This document shows, one piece after another, positions 36,528 to 48,047 of a DNA stretch of 64,000 nt. A program made the position numbers and the translations under genes. This DNA is from Nymphaea colorata (Eukaryota; Streptophyta; Magnoliopsida; Nymphaeales; Nymphaeaceae): assembly GCF_008831285.2 (NCBI RefSeq), contig NC_045144.1, positions 22,213,716 to 22,277,715 on the forward strand, in the 5' to 3' direction. The notes under the pieces are model-generated. The model worked only from the letters and a program-made list of their open reading frames with translations, ran no database searches and was not told the DNA's origin. Each line of letters begins with the position of its first letter. Position 1 is the first letter of the stretch.

Positions 36528-37789
36528 GATATGAAATAACCATAGAGACATGAGATAACGAAAGGGGCATGACAAAAAACTGAAAGATGTTTATTTGCCT
36601 CTCGGAAGGGTATATTGGTCATAACAACCTACATATACGGACTGACAGAACCAAGCCCTTGCCATGAGGGCATTATTGATAAATTAAATTCATTTGCTGT
36701 CGATCTCCATTTTATTGTCGAAAACCTTCGTTCAAAATGTGGCAGATCACAGGCATGTGAACAAATTTTTGGTGCATCATGAAGGCGTATATAAACTGCT
36801 TTGATTTAAGTGCAAAAAACAAACACAGCATAAGATTGAGAAGAGCTGCCGGTTCCATAGAAGGATATCTATTAAGAATCGCAACAGGAATTCCCCAAGA
36901 AGCATCATATGCTTTTCAACCACCTCTATTGAACAATTTCACTAGCTACATGCATGCCATCCTGTCCTTTCTGCATTTACCAGCAAAGAAGCAATACCAT
37001 AGGAAATTCAAAAGAATGCCCAATAGAAAAAGAGATGTTCCCTATTTATAGGGATGTCAATGTATTGGATTACAATAGGATATACTCTTAACCTTATCCA
37101 TTTTTTCGAATATCTATGCACTCAGATTCTAGTACAAATAAAGAAAAATTTCATCTGAATTCGAAGTCCAATTTTTACATTCATATCTGAATTCAAATGT
37201 GATTTTTGGACTGAATCCGACCAATTTTCAAAATGCATGTAAGAGCATTGGATATAGGAAGTCTGAATCTGCATCCGAATCGGATTAGATATTTATGTAT
37301 ATTTGATCAATTCAATTTGATTTCTTAATTAGAGATTAAAGTTTTATCATATCTGATTTTGTTGGAATGGTCGAATATCCAATTCAAATTGGATATATTA
37401 AGATCCCTACCCATTTGTGGCTATAAAAAAACCAGTGGTGGAAATCGCAATTTTTAGCTGAGGGGCATTATTTAAATCATTCTCATACTTTAAGGGGCTT
37501 TAATATTTAAAAATAACTAAAGAATCAAAGGTACATATATAAATATAGCAAAAATTTGTGGGAGCTGGAGTATGTAACTGTCCATACCAGTCCACTGGAG
37601 CCTCACAAACGCATAGGTTTTTTCTGGCCCACTTCCACGTTACTCAATAATGATAAAAGGAAGATAAAAAATGAGGAGAATCCGGCCTCTATTCAGCCGA
37701 AGAGAGATTTCATTCCACTCTGCAAGAACCTGCCATCACAAGTTGTTTCAGACCATCCCAATATATTTTAGCCAATAATCCACCATCAC
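36528..37789. other. Non-coding, no recognised gene
   Basis: A 90-codon plus-strand frame (36779-37051) has no recognisable motif and is probably chance. 37060-37400 is rich in AATCCGAATT-like text. Nothing else is supported. Confidence 0.35.
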
Positions 37790-38187
37790 TAGGGTTGTAC
37801 ATGAGTCAACTTGAGGCCAGCTCGATCTTGACTCAATTCGAAAAACTCAAGCTCAAGCTCAATTGGAACCACAGCACCTTGATTCAAATATACGGTGTCG
37901 AGAATGAGCTCAACTCACTTAACTCATTTATCTTAACCTATCTTGTTTTTTTTTTAACTCATCTAACTTGTCAACTCGTTAACTCATTTAACTAATTCAA
38001 CTACGACAAACCAGTTTCACATAGTTGAGGCACGCCGAGTTTAAACCAGTTGAGTTCTTACAACTTGAAATCGACTCGTTTGATATTTTAAACATAAACT
38101 TAAACTTGAACTCAAGTCATTTACAAATGATTCAATTTGAGTCAAGTTTTTTCAAGCAAGTTGAAGTCAAATTGAGTTAAGTCGACC
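37790..38187. mobile_element. hAT MITE-like fragment with left terminus
   Basis: Begins TAGGGTTGTACATGAGTC and continues with repeated CTCAAGCTCAA / GAGCTCAACTC text, the hallmark of plant hAT MITEs whose ends read TAGGGCTGTACACGAGC. A matching right terminus was not found, so this copy is truncated near 38187. It is related to the right end of the element at 3349-4591. Confidence 0.55.
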
Positions 38188-39072
38188 CCCTGCTACCGCC
38201 CCCACAGTCATTAACATGTAAGCCCGCATTTCTTTCTTTCCACAAGTTTCTTGACCAAAAGCATGCAAAACTTCCACTTCCACAACCACTTCATCCTTTC
38301 TTGCAAGGAGAGTTGGTAAGAATATTAATATTGAACTTCCGGCCACAAAACACTGGACTTTAGTCAACTGTTTCTGCATCCCTTTCAAACTGGGCATCTT
38401 GCCGCTAGTAATACCCCAAATCTCTGGATTCAATCCATAGTTGGGAGCTTCTTTTAAAACATGCACATCTCAATGGGTCTTTCTAGTCCTTCCTGATATG
38501 ATTGTAAATGTCTTAACGTTTCAGTGAGGATGCCTCCTCTCCATTAATCGACAAAAGCTTATCAGCTTCTCCATTCAAAGAGATAGCTTAATTTTTCCCA
38601 TGGAAACTAGTGATACTTGGATCTTAATTCCTTCAACAAGGAATTTACTTGGGCAAGTAAATCAGAAAGGCTTTACTGCACTTAAAAGTTTAACAAAGTC
38701 TACTCCACCTTTCTCATAGAGGGAAAAGAGGGCGCTGCATAGCTCTGTCCATGCATTTCATTGCATGATGTCTTACGTCGAGGGTCTTCTGACTCCTTCC
38801 ACTAGAAAAGGAGCACAGTTGCACAGGCCTTCTCTATCAAAGCCAAAACGGAACATGGAATCTTAAAAGCCAAGAGCCAAAAGCCCATAATCAAGCCTAC
38901 CACATGTCTGAACAAACAAAATTCACCCCATAAATTTCCCATGTGTTAACAAGGTAAACAATAGAATAACATGAATGAATATAGTTTTACGTCCATTTCC
39001 TCTCATTATAAATAAACTAAAAGTTCATATTTGTTTAACGTAATGAAAAATATTTAAGTTGACCTTTAAGAG
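38188..39072. other. Non-coding or unidentified gene remnant
   Basis: A minus-strand frame from 38466 to about 38190 reads EAPNYGLNPEIWGITSGKM, then FVAGSSILIFLPTLLARKDE. It is cut by the MITE fragment. It has coding-like composition, but I cannot assign it and see no NB-ARC or LRR motif that would tie it to the TIR exon at 39240. Confidence 0.3.
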
Positions 39073-39134
<62 letters not shown>

Positions 39135-39160
39135 AGAAAGAGAGAGAGAGAGAGAGAGAG
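39073..39160. repeat. (TA)n and (GA)n microsatellites
   Basis: About 60 bp of TA (39073-39132) followed by about 23 bp of GA (39138-39160), with a CA-rich tract at 39199-39220. It lies just 3' of the TIR exon. Confidence 0.95.
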
Positions 39161-39239
39161 ACTTTGTCTAAAAGGAGTGGTCTATTTGCTCTTTCTGACA
39201 CACACACACATACACACATAAACAGAGGCACATGCTTAT

Positions 39240-39794
39240 TGCATACCCATTTGCGTCAGTTATGAGAGAGTATCCAGCAATTGGCCCTATTGATCTCAAG
39301 ACGCATCTGTACTTTTCAGTCTGTTCCCTGTCCAAATTAACCTTCTTCTGGTTTTATGTAATAGAAACTTGAAATGATCCACTATCTTCTTTGATGTCAG
39401 AAGGAGAAACATCAAGAAAGACAGGTATAATCCACTTATTCTCCTTATCATCTTCGTGAATTTCCAGCATCTTGGCAGCCTCGAGCAGACACCATTTCGA
39501 TTTGGCGTAGTTCTTGGACAAGATGGACATGACAACCTGGGATGCCTTCATGTATCCCAAAATCTCGCTGATCCTTTCACCCTTTCGGAGGCCCACACTG
39601 TCGAAGAAGGCAGATATACGGCATTGGTTCAGCTCCTTGTAGAGATGGCTGGTGAAGCGGCCTCTTGTGTCTTTGCCTCTGAAACTCAAAAACATGTTGA
39701 AATTAAAGCCACCACCATTAGAAGACGAAGTAACCCTAGAAGGCCCAGCTTTTTCCTCCCTAACCCTCTTCCAGCTTGAAGAATAGAGAGGCAT
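39240..39794 (-). pseudogene. TIR-domain exon of a TIR-NLR-type immune receptor, broken by one stop
   Basis: Translation from the first ATG (39794) gives a Ser-rich leader of about 33 residues, then a TIR domain: NMFLSFRGKDTRGRFTSHLY, FFDSVGLRKGERIS, MSILSKNYAKSKWCLLEAAK and IIPVFLDVSPSDI. TIR domains of plant NLRs self-associate and cleave NAD+; the catalytic Glu in the WCLxE motif is retained. The open frame ends at TAA (39354-39356) after 146 residues. Homology continues in the same frame beyond it (LDREQTEKYRCVLRSIGPIA, then NGYAI), the last TIR helix, and a plausible splice donor follows after 39247. So one nonsense codon truncates an otherwise intact TIR exon. No NB-ARC or LRR exon was found in the next 1.5 kb. 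It could also act as a short TIR-only protein. Confidence 0.85.
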
Positions 39795-39948
39795 CTTCCT
39801 CTCCACAAATGAAATCAGTTGGAGAAATCCTCTGTTTCAGGTGCACCCAAAGATGCTTCTGAAAAGTTGCCCCAAATACCTACGAAATTGCAAATTTGGA
39901 TGGTTGGAAGCAGTGATCAGCAAACAAGGTCCAATAGACTGCATGAGG

Positions 39949-40265
39949 ATGATCCAATTAAAAAAAAAAGGAAAAACTGCAAGAGAGCCATTGCAAGGCC
40001 TAGATCTGTAGAGATAAATGGAGAAAAGAAAAAAAAGCCCGCCACACGACACCGAGATGAGACTTGACAGTTGACTCAATTCCAACTTCGCGCTGCAGAT
40101 CAGGCAGCGTTTTAAAAGTTTACTTGGCATGCAGGCGGTAACTTTTTCTCTTTTGTTTTTAATTACCATTGGGAGGAGCCATCCTTTTCAATCATATAAA
40201 ACATTTGCTTAATTTTTAAACAACTAACACATAACTAAACTGAACCTATGACCTCGTCTCAAAGT
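39949..40265. repeat. 317 bp tandem duplication, copy 1
   Basis: Starts ATGATCCAATT and ends CTCGTCTCAAAGT. It lies 155 bp upstream of the TIR exon start, so it would fall in the promoter/5' region of that gene. Identical to the next 318 bp apart from one C/T difference and one A in a poly-A run. Confidence 0.95.
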
Positions 40266-40583
40266 ATGATCCAATTAAAAAAAAAAAGGAAAAACTGCAA
40301 GAGAGCCATTGCAAGGCCTAGATCTGTAGAGATAAATGGAGAAAAGAAAAAAAAGCCCGCCACACGATACCGAGATGAGACTTGACAGTTGACTCAATTC
40401 CAACTTCGCGCTGCAGATCAGGCAGCGTTTTAAAAGTTTACTTGGCATGCAGGCGGTAACTTTTTCTCTTTTGTTTTTAATTACCATTGGGAGGAGCCAT
40501 CCTTTTCAATCATATAAAACATTTGCTTAATTTTTAAACAACTAACACATAACTAAACTGAACCTATGACCTCGTCTCAAAGT
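40266..40583. repeat. 317 bp tandem duplication, copy 2
   Basis: Head-to-tail second copy, about 99.7 percent identical. Very recent duplication, or an assembly duplication error. Confidence 0.95.
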
Positions 40584-41259
40584 CCTTTTATTGCCTAAAA
40601 GAAAAAGAGTTTAATCTGTTTTTGAACAGTGTTTGTTGGCAAAAAATAAAATTTTGAGAAAAATGAGCCATGTTTGATGAAGGAAAAATAAAGTTCAAGA
40701 TAAATAAAATTTGCCATTAATGCAACATGACAATTCCTACCAAGGTCGACTCTAGTGTGAGAGGTGCATTCGACTAAAGATAAAAAGTCAGAAACGATGT
40801 GTGTTTCTTTTAAAAAAAATTGAAACAAAGAGAAACACAAGAATGTTATCACAACAGGTTAGATGTTATGGCCCCAACAAGGACCATGTGTTATGGGCTA
40901 AAGAATGGTAGGCTTCTTATAAGGACCAAAGTGGGATACAACAGAGAAAACACTTACCGTAAAATTATGAAAATGCCTTTTAACAAAACTAGTAAGAACA
41001 TGCCTTCCCATGTTATCAACATGACACGGTAAGTGGTCTAATCTCTCGTGCACACTTAATAAGGTCTTATGCATTTAAAATTTTCAAGTGTCTGCAAAAT
41101 TATAGGGGAAGCAAACAAAATTAAGGTGGATTGTCTCATGCATGTACTCTAGAAAAGCAAGGACAACAAGGGGAGAAAAAAGGAAGAAACAAAGAAACTT
41201 GTCTTAGCTCCTGCAATCTTAATATATGTTAAAATGAAATTTGTCACATGATTGAAAGC
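40584..41259. other. Non-coding, no recognised feature
   Basis: AT-rich with no protein similarity seen. Confidence 0.4.
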
Positions 41260-41420
41260 GCTTTGTGAATGCCATGTCATTCTGATTGGTGTATTGCAAA
41301 TCGATTGGGTGTTGGTCAATTCCCAGTGGATTAATCAGTGTGATGGGTAGCTATCTGTGAAGTCCATCCCAAGACCGTTTTCTGATCACAAAGCGATGAT
41401 CCGTAATGTCTAGGAAGTGT
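41260..41420 (+). pseudogene. LINE (L1-type) endonuclease C-terminal fragment
   Basis: Reads as the end of the APE-like endonuclease of plant L1 elements: IDWVLVNSQWINQ, then KSIPRPFSDHKAMI, where SDH is the conserved catalytic motif. One stop interrupts it. Its distance to the RT part at 42060 is filled with gypsy-derived DNA on the other strand. Confidence 0.55.
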
Positions 41421-42055
41421 TTCATAACTTCTCTTCGTACAAGATTCCATTTTGTGAAGCTGTGGTTGCTGGTGAACGACTACAAAAGAATTGTGAGATA
41501 GGAGTGCGTTAGCCCCCTGCTAACTCACCAACTCTTTACAAGGAAACCTTAAGATGACAAGCACACACACACACACCCTAATCCCAGACTAGGGCTTCTT
41601 CCTCCCAAAGGTAAGACACTCTCAAAGCTGCCCCCCCCGCGTTCTGGCCTTCCAACCCTATTTATGGAGGTTATCAGGTCAGTCCAATGGACTCAAGCCG
41701 TGATGCCATTTTTGGTAACTAACTTTTACTTCCCCCTTTGAAAAACACCTTGTCCTCAACGTGTAAGTGGCTGAGAAGGAATTGTTGCTGAATGAGAATA
41801 GTCTTTCCACCTTAGTTTGCATTGCATTTACAGCACGTAAATGCATCTGTCAAAATAATGTGTTGCACATCAATATGTAACACACTACTAATGCCCCAGC
41901 ATTCAGCTTCCCTTAAGGTCTGAAATTTAACCCACCGATTGGCATCAAAAGGCCTCCCTGGGTGTTCCTTATTCCACTTAATCAAGGGAACATACTTGGT
42001 GCGGTGAGCAGCCATTCCTTGGATTTCAGGAACGATGCATGTCAATGGTGTGTAA
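41421..42055 (-). mobile_element. LTR-retrotransposon 3' end fragment inside the LINE
   Basis: On the minus strand a short frame (PLIKWNKEHPGRPFDANRWV and onward) ends near 41812. It is followed by HVEDKVFFKGGS and a purine tract CAAAGGGGGAAG near 41740, then LTR-like DNA with a TATA box (CATAAATAGG) near 41660 and a G-run. This is the order of the 3' end of an LTR element. The protein upstream is not identified. It separates LINE endonuclease and RT, so it was probably inserted into, or recombined with, the LINE. Confidence 0.5.
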
Positions 42056-42059
42056 GGTA

Positions 42060-43500
42060 GCTACTTTCCAAGTAAGAGGGGCTCAGACAAGGAGACCCAT
42101 TGCCTCCATACCTCGTCATCATTGTTATGGACATATTCTCAAAAGGATTTCAAGCGAGGGTCATCAATAAGCTGACGTGTCCCCCAGTTATTTCTCGTTA
42201 ACTTCCAAGGATCAGTTCACTCCTCTTCACAGATGATGTTCGGTGTTTAGCTCTGCCACATTCAAGCCCTTGCAAGGTATTAGAAAATTTCTAGGTGACA
42301 TGGAAAGGAGAGTTGGTCTTGTTGTCAATGATGCCAAACCAGGCTTCTACCCTTTCCATGTTGAGGAACGGAACCTTAGTAGGTTAGAGGCTCTATTTGG
42401 AGTATCTTGGTATCCTTATTTTTGCAGGTAATCTCACTGAACCTTACCATGATCGGCTCCTCCTGAAGGTGGAAGTAGAATGTCTACATGGAAGATGAAG
42501 TTGCTGGCTTAGCTGGTGGGCTAAGCTTAATCAAATATAACATCACATTTATCATCACCTATTGGATGATGGTGTACAAGCTGGTAAAGGGAGCCAATCA
42601 TTAAGAACATTGAAAAGGAGATGGCTCATTTTTTGTGGGGACATGAGCAGGATAGCTCAGAGGGACACCTTGTCTCTTGGTCCATCATATTCAGGAATAG
42701 AGGAGGCATGGGAATCAAACCACTGTAAGAACTCAATAGGAGCCTTCTAGCTGACCAGATTTGTTCAATCATGAACCAAGAAATCTTACTTCATGAGTGG
42801 TCACATAAGAGATATTTGGGGAGGGATTGCAGCCTGTGGACTCTTCGCAAACCTAGGAAGGGGATAGTGTACAGTGGAAGCGTGGTGATGGTTGTAAGGT
42901 CAAATTCTGGATTGATAACTGACAAGGTAGCATTCTTTTCAATGAGTGGAATGGTGAGGTGTATGGCAGCTGGATGAATCGGAAGTATCTTACCATGACA
43001 GAGATGCTCGATGCCACTTCGTACAGCAACTTAACTTACCTAGGCTCCACACTGCCATGGCGAATCTGATATTCACAGATGAAATTGATAAAATCATTTA
43101 GACAGACAAATCCAATATGCAATTGAAGGGTGGAGATCTATGGCAAGTGATAGAACCAGATTTCCCTTCTACCATTGGAAAAAGAAAGTCTAGTATAGTG
43201 CTGCACCAGCTAGAGAAGCTTAGTCTCTATATTTGGCATGAGCAGGTAGGATGACCATGCAAGATAGGATAAAAAATCGGGGAATTGAGTTAGTGAATAG
43301 ATGCTATCTTAATGTTGTAGGAAAGAGGAATCCAAGCAGCACCTTTTCCTGAGCTCCAAAAGTGATGCAAGCACTTTGGTGTTGGGTGGTGGGCAGATTC
43401 AATCAGAAAAGAGTCACCAGGTCTTCAGTTGCTAAGGAATTTGTGATAGTTGTTGTAGGAAGAGGAGGGGAGTGGGTGGAGAAGCTTTAGCAGAGGACCC
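42060..43500 (+). pseudogene. LINE (L1-type) reverse transcriptase and C-terminal remnant
   Basis: Canonical non-LTR RT motifs are visible: GLRQGDPLPPYLVIIVMDIF, then LLFTDDVRCL (family FADDV; Ala changed to Thr), VNDAKPGFYPF and a SLIKYNITFIITYWM region. They are followed by HLVSWSIIFRNRGGMGIKPL, ELNRSLLADQI and the zinc-binding zf-RVT tail (CRKEESKQHLFLS). At least ten stops and several frame breaks show long decay. Plant L1 ORF2 encodes endonuclease plus RT and copies RNA by target-primed reverse transcription. The poly-A tail was not identified with certainty. Confidence 0.85.
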
Positions 43501-43811
43501 AACCAAGGAACAGAGTAAGTTACTCACAAAGCTCGGGACAATGTGATCCTCTGTTTTTTCCTTTTTTTTTTAAGTTTTCTTTGCTCAATTGCAGGAGCAG
43601 AGCCATATTTTTTTTTTCATGGAACATTAAATACATAATTACCAGATGATCTTTTATTCAAATAGAAGAAGATCAAGAGCTGGGGTGATGTCTAATAACT
43701 TTGGCTCGAAAAAAAGGCAAAAAGCAATGCTGGGTGCCTCGATTATTTTGTTGTAGATATTCACTTTTTTTAATAAAAGCAGGGGCCCTCCTCCTGCGCA
43801 ACTTTCCCTAG
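43501..43811. other. Non-coding flank of the old copia element
   Basis: Contains two poly-T runs (43561-43571, 43607-43617) but no coding signal. The last five bases AATAC (43812-43816) are the left target duplication of the copia element. Confidence 0.5.
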
Positions 43812-43816
43812 AATAC

Positions 43817-44300
43817 TGATAACGCACGAAGGGAGGATGCACGAAAGAAGGATTCAGCTCTTTCCATTTCTCACACACCAGCTCATCAGCAACCGATGTC
43901 CTCCTCTCACCCACCAGCTCATCAACAACCGATGCCAGCTCTCAATCTTTCCATTGTTAAGGCACTATCTCACGCACAAGAGAAACTGATGCCCTCCATT
44001 TCTCACACACAAGAGAAACTGTCAGTTTCTCTAGCTCACAATGTCCCCACGTTATTAAGAACAAGGGATAACGATGATGACAATGGAAAGAAGATCTGTC
44101 GGGTTCAAGGAGAGAAAGATTTAGGGAATCAAAATTGTAAATGGAAAGGAGGACAAGGAGCACACAAAATGGTATGCATTGAATTCAAATTCATTTGTAC
44201 AATCTATATAAACCCCATATGAAAGAGAACCCGTCCATCCAGAAAATTCAAGGGCTGAGATCGTGGAGTAGGACTATTCCGAACCACATTTTCTTTCTCA
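43817..44300 (+). repeat. 5' LTR of the degenerate copia element
   Basis: 484 bp, TG...CA termini. It contains a short internal repetition of CCAGCTCATCA(G/A)CAACCGATG. It is immediately followed by the primer-binding site. Confidence 0.92.
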
Positions 44301-44319
44301 TGGTATCAGGTATCGGAGC
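44301..44319 (+). promoter_or_regulatory. tRNA-Met primer-binding site, apparently disrupted
   Basis: Reads TGGTATCAGGTATCGGAGC. The usual initiator-tRNA site is TGGTATCAGAGC; a partial repeat GTATC(A/G)G has been inserted within it, probably by replication slippage. Confidence 0.75.
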
Positions 44320-44540
44320 TGTAAAAGCTTTCACCGGCAGATTGGTTTTGGACGCTGGAGGGTGTCTCAAATTGCGAGAAGTCGGCATTTTACAAGTGCC
44401 GCAGCTGCAAACTCACCAGAATGACTGGAGGCGATTCACAGGTCCAGCTAGGTGGCCTTGGATTCAGGCAAGTGTCTAGTATTTTTGGACAAATTTACAG
44501 ATTTTTTTGACAACCCTATGAAGAGATATAAAATTTACAA

Positions 44541-47500
44541 GTGTCACAGGTCTCCAACATGTCGACATCCACAACAAATTCGGCAGCTAAATACCCCTAT
44601 CCATCCACCATGAATGTGGCTAATTTTGTTTCTGTCAAGCTGTCACACAAGAATTTCTTGTTGTGGAAAACACAAATTCTTGGACTCATAGAGAATCAAG
44701 ATTTGTTTGGATTCGTCGATGGGTTGATTCCCACACCAGCTTACTTCGATGTTGTATCCTTACTCCAAAGGCATGAAACAATCAAAGATCTACATGCAGG
44801 AGAGACTAGACTAAATAGTCAAATGGCCTTTCTCGCACGGCAGTCGAACAACCAAAACAACAAAAAACGCTACAACAATGACTAGCTGAACAACAATACC
44901 AACACTCGATTGAATTCTAAGGGATGTGGGTTCAATCTGGCAATTCAGACTCGAAATACGCAAGGGCCGACCAATGGAGAGTCCACCAATCAAAGGTATC
45001 ATGTCAGATTTGTGGATTAAATAATCATAGTGCCTTCAAATGCTATCACAGATTTGATCAACCATATCAGCCTCGTGATACGCCCCAAGCCTTTGCTACT
45101 ATGAAAGTCTCTGACCCAACTGATCAAGACTGGTTTCTTGAAACTGGAGCAAGCTCTCATGTGACTGATGATCTAGGTAGATTTAAGAGTTGCATTCCCT
45201 ATAATGTAACTAAAAAAATTATGGTAGGAAATGGTCAACATCTTGATATTATACATATTGGTGCTACTGATATTCATGTGGGCAATCGCACAATACCTCT
45301 AGACAATGTTCTTGTTGTGCCCGATATTAAGAAGAATCTTATCTCTGTCAGCCAACTTACTTCTTCTATGCCCTATGTGTTTGAATTCTCTTATAATTAC
45401 TTCTCTATTAAGGACAAGGACACCAATGAGGTGATTGCGACTGGATCTAGAGAAGGCAACTTATATGCATTCAAGACAAAACCAAAGACTGTGTTCTTCT
45501 CAACAAGATTCTGATCAGCTCCCTTTGAAGTGTGGCATGGACGACTTGGCCATCCACTTCATAAAATATTAGATTTTATGGCTATGAATAAGTTGGTTAC
45601 TATGACAAGTAATTTGTCCAAATCTTTTATTTGTGCTAGTTGTCAGATGAGGAAGCCATGCAGGCTTTTGTTTATTTCTATTGATGATGATTGTGACTCT
45701 TTATTTGCTACGGTTCATTGTGATTTATGAGGACCTGCTCCTATTTCTTCGTGTTAGAATATCAAATTTTATGCCTTATTTGTGGATCAATTTTCTAGAT
45801 ACTTTTGGATATATCCTCTAAAATAGAAATCTAATTTTTTTGCCAAATTCCTTGAGTTTCACAAAATGATCCAAACTCAGTTTGATGCCAAAATAAAAAA
45901 TTTTCAAAGTGATGAAGGAGAAGAGTTTAACAGTACGGCCCTCCTAGACTACTTAAAAGAAAATGGTATCAAACATAAAAGGTCTTGCCCTAAGACACCT
46001 GAGCAAAATGGAGTGGTAGAGCGCAAGCATAGATCTGTCACAAAATTGGAGCTTACTATGTTATTTCATAGCAATCTTCCAGCTCAATTTTAGGTCGAGG
46101 CATTTTCTATTGTTGTATGGCTCATCAATCGTCTTCCTTCACCATAAGGGGTATAGATGCCTTTATCCTCCCACTAGAAGGGTATACAGATCTCTACATG
46201 TTGTTTTCGATGAAGCAATTGTTCCCTGCCATGTCAAACCCTAGGATCGTCACTACTAATGCCGATTTTGTCTCCTTTTCAGACTCATTCAAAGACCATC
46301 ATCTAGAGTCCCAACGCCTAGCATAAATGCATAATATTGAAGATCCATTTACTATAGAAAACTCAATACCCATAGTCATACCAAACACTCCCTTAGTTGA
46401 CCAACCTAGCTCATTGCCATCAACATCCTCCTTGTCCTCCACTCATCCAATGATCACTCATTCCAAAGCCGGAGTTATCAAACCTAATCCCAAGTATGCC
46501 CACACTACCACATCCATTCCTAAAGACCTGTCCCACTGTTCCCTTGCTCTCAAACACCCGGGTTGGCATCAAGCTATGAAAGATGAAATAACTGCTTTAC
46601 AGGCTAATCACACTTGGAATCTTGTGCCTCATACTTCAGACATGCTTGTGATCGGTAGCCGTTGGGTCTTCTAAACTAAACTAAAAGGAGATAGGCAGCT
46701 TGAAAGACTCAAGGTGCATCTTGTAGCATAAGGATACACGCAAATCCAAGGTCTGGATTTTCTGAAAACTTTCTCACCTATGGTATTGCTACTATACGGC
46801 TCGTACTGAGTCTAGCACTTGCATTTGATTGGCCTCTCAAACAATTAGACGTCAAAAATGCATTTCTTAATGGTTTTCTCCAAGAGCTAGTATATATTGA
46901 GCAACCTCCCGGCTTTAAAGATCCATCCAAGCCACATCATGTATGTTGCCTAAATCAAGCTCTCTATGGATTGAAACAAGCTCCTAGGGTGTGGTATGAG
47001 AGATTGCTCAGTTCTTATGTTCTATGGAATTTGTTGCTAGCATCACTGACCCCTCTCTCTTTATTCGACGACACGGCAAAACAGTCACCATTTTACTATT
47101 GTATGTTGATTACATCATTCTTACAGGAAACTCTTATGACATCCTTTCTTGCAACCGTCAACCAACAGTTTGCTATGACAGATCTTGGGGATCTGAAATA
47201 TTTCATGGGGATTCAAGTTGATCGGACTTCATCGGGCTTATTTATGCATCAGTCCAAATATGCTCTTGACATTCTCTTTCAAGCACATATGCAAATGTGT
47301 AACACTACGAGCAAACTCATTTCAGTTCATCCTAAATCTGACGATGCTCAAGATCAATCATACTCTCATCTGAAAGAATATCGCAGTCTTGCAAGAGCTC
47401 TTCAATGTCTCACCCTTACTAGACCGGATCTCACTTATGCCATCAATTACGCATGTTAATTCATGCATACACCAACCGTGAAACACTTTCAGCTCTTAAA

Positions 47501-48047
47501 GTGTATTTATCGAAGAGGCACTTCGACATATGGAATTCAATTTTCAAAATCCAATCTGACATTAAAAGCTTTTTCTAACGCCAACTGGGCTGGCTGTCCT
47601 ACTACAAGATGATCCACGTCTGGATATTGTACATTTCTTTGTCAAATTGTATCTCTTGGAGTTCTAAGAAGCAACCAACGGTGGCTCGCTCATCGTGTGA
47701 GGCAGAGTATCGTACACTTGCTGGAGCTGCTGCAGACATTAAATGGATTACATTTATTCTTCAAGACATTCGTGTCTATCTCTCTAAAGCCCCAATTCTT
47801 GTATGCGATAATATTTCTGCCCTAATACTATCATCAAACCTGCCTTTCATTCTCACATGAAACATTTAGAGATTGATTATCATTTTGTTTGTGAGCAAGT
47901 AGCGTTCGGAAGCATGGAGACTCAATTTGTTACAACCAAAGTCCAGCTCGCTGATCTCTTCACTAAGCCGCTGCCACAACATCGTCTCCACTTCCTCATT
48001 CAGCATCTAGGAGTTCATCAGCCACCTTACCTTCAGTTGAGGGGGAA
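44541..48047 (+). pseudogene. Copia gag-pol pseudogene
   Basis: Gag N-terminus (44541-44885; first likely Met at 44559) has lost most of its middle. The zinc knuckle CX2CX4HX4C (45002-45043) is intact. The protease motif D(S/T)GA is changed to ETGA (Asp to Glu at 45140). GAG_pre-integrase (WHGRLGHP) follows a stop. Integrase text is readable (HCDL.GPAP, NFQSDEGEEF, PEQNGVVERKH). Five in-frame stops lie in one frame at 45512, 45728, 45755, 45824 and 46091, two of them (45728, 46091) at expected Trp codons. Frameshifts follow before RT (LDVKNAFLNGF, ALYGLKQAPRVWYERL). The RT catalytic YVDD is YVDY (47102-47113). RNase H text (SSCEAEYRTLA, then HLEIDYHFV) is frameshifted. The PPT TTGAGGGGGAA ends at 48047. 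Confidence 0.92.

Noticed and set aside
36779-37051. 90-codon plus-strand frame
   Set aside because: No motif, no supporting promoter or splice signals; likely chance.
38167-38466. 99-codon minus-strand frame as a missing NLR exon for the TIR gene
   Set aside because: No P-loop, GLPL, MHD or leucine-rich repeat motif can be seen, so a link to the TIR exon is unsupported.
39837-40487. Two copies of a minus-strand frame beginning VIKNKREKVTACM
   Set aside because: Duplicated only because the 317 bp segment is duplicated; no recognisable domain, and it crosses a poly-A run.
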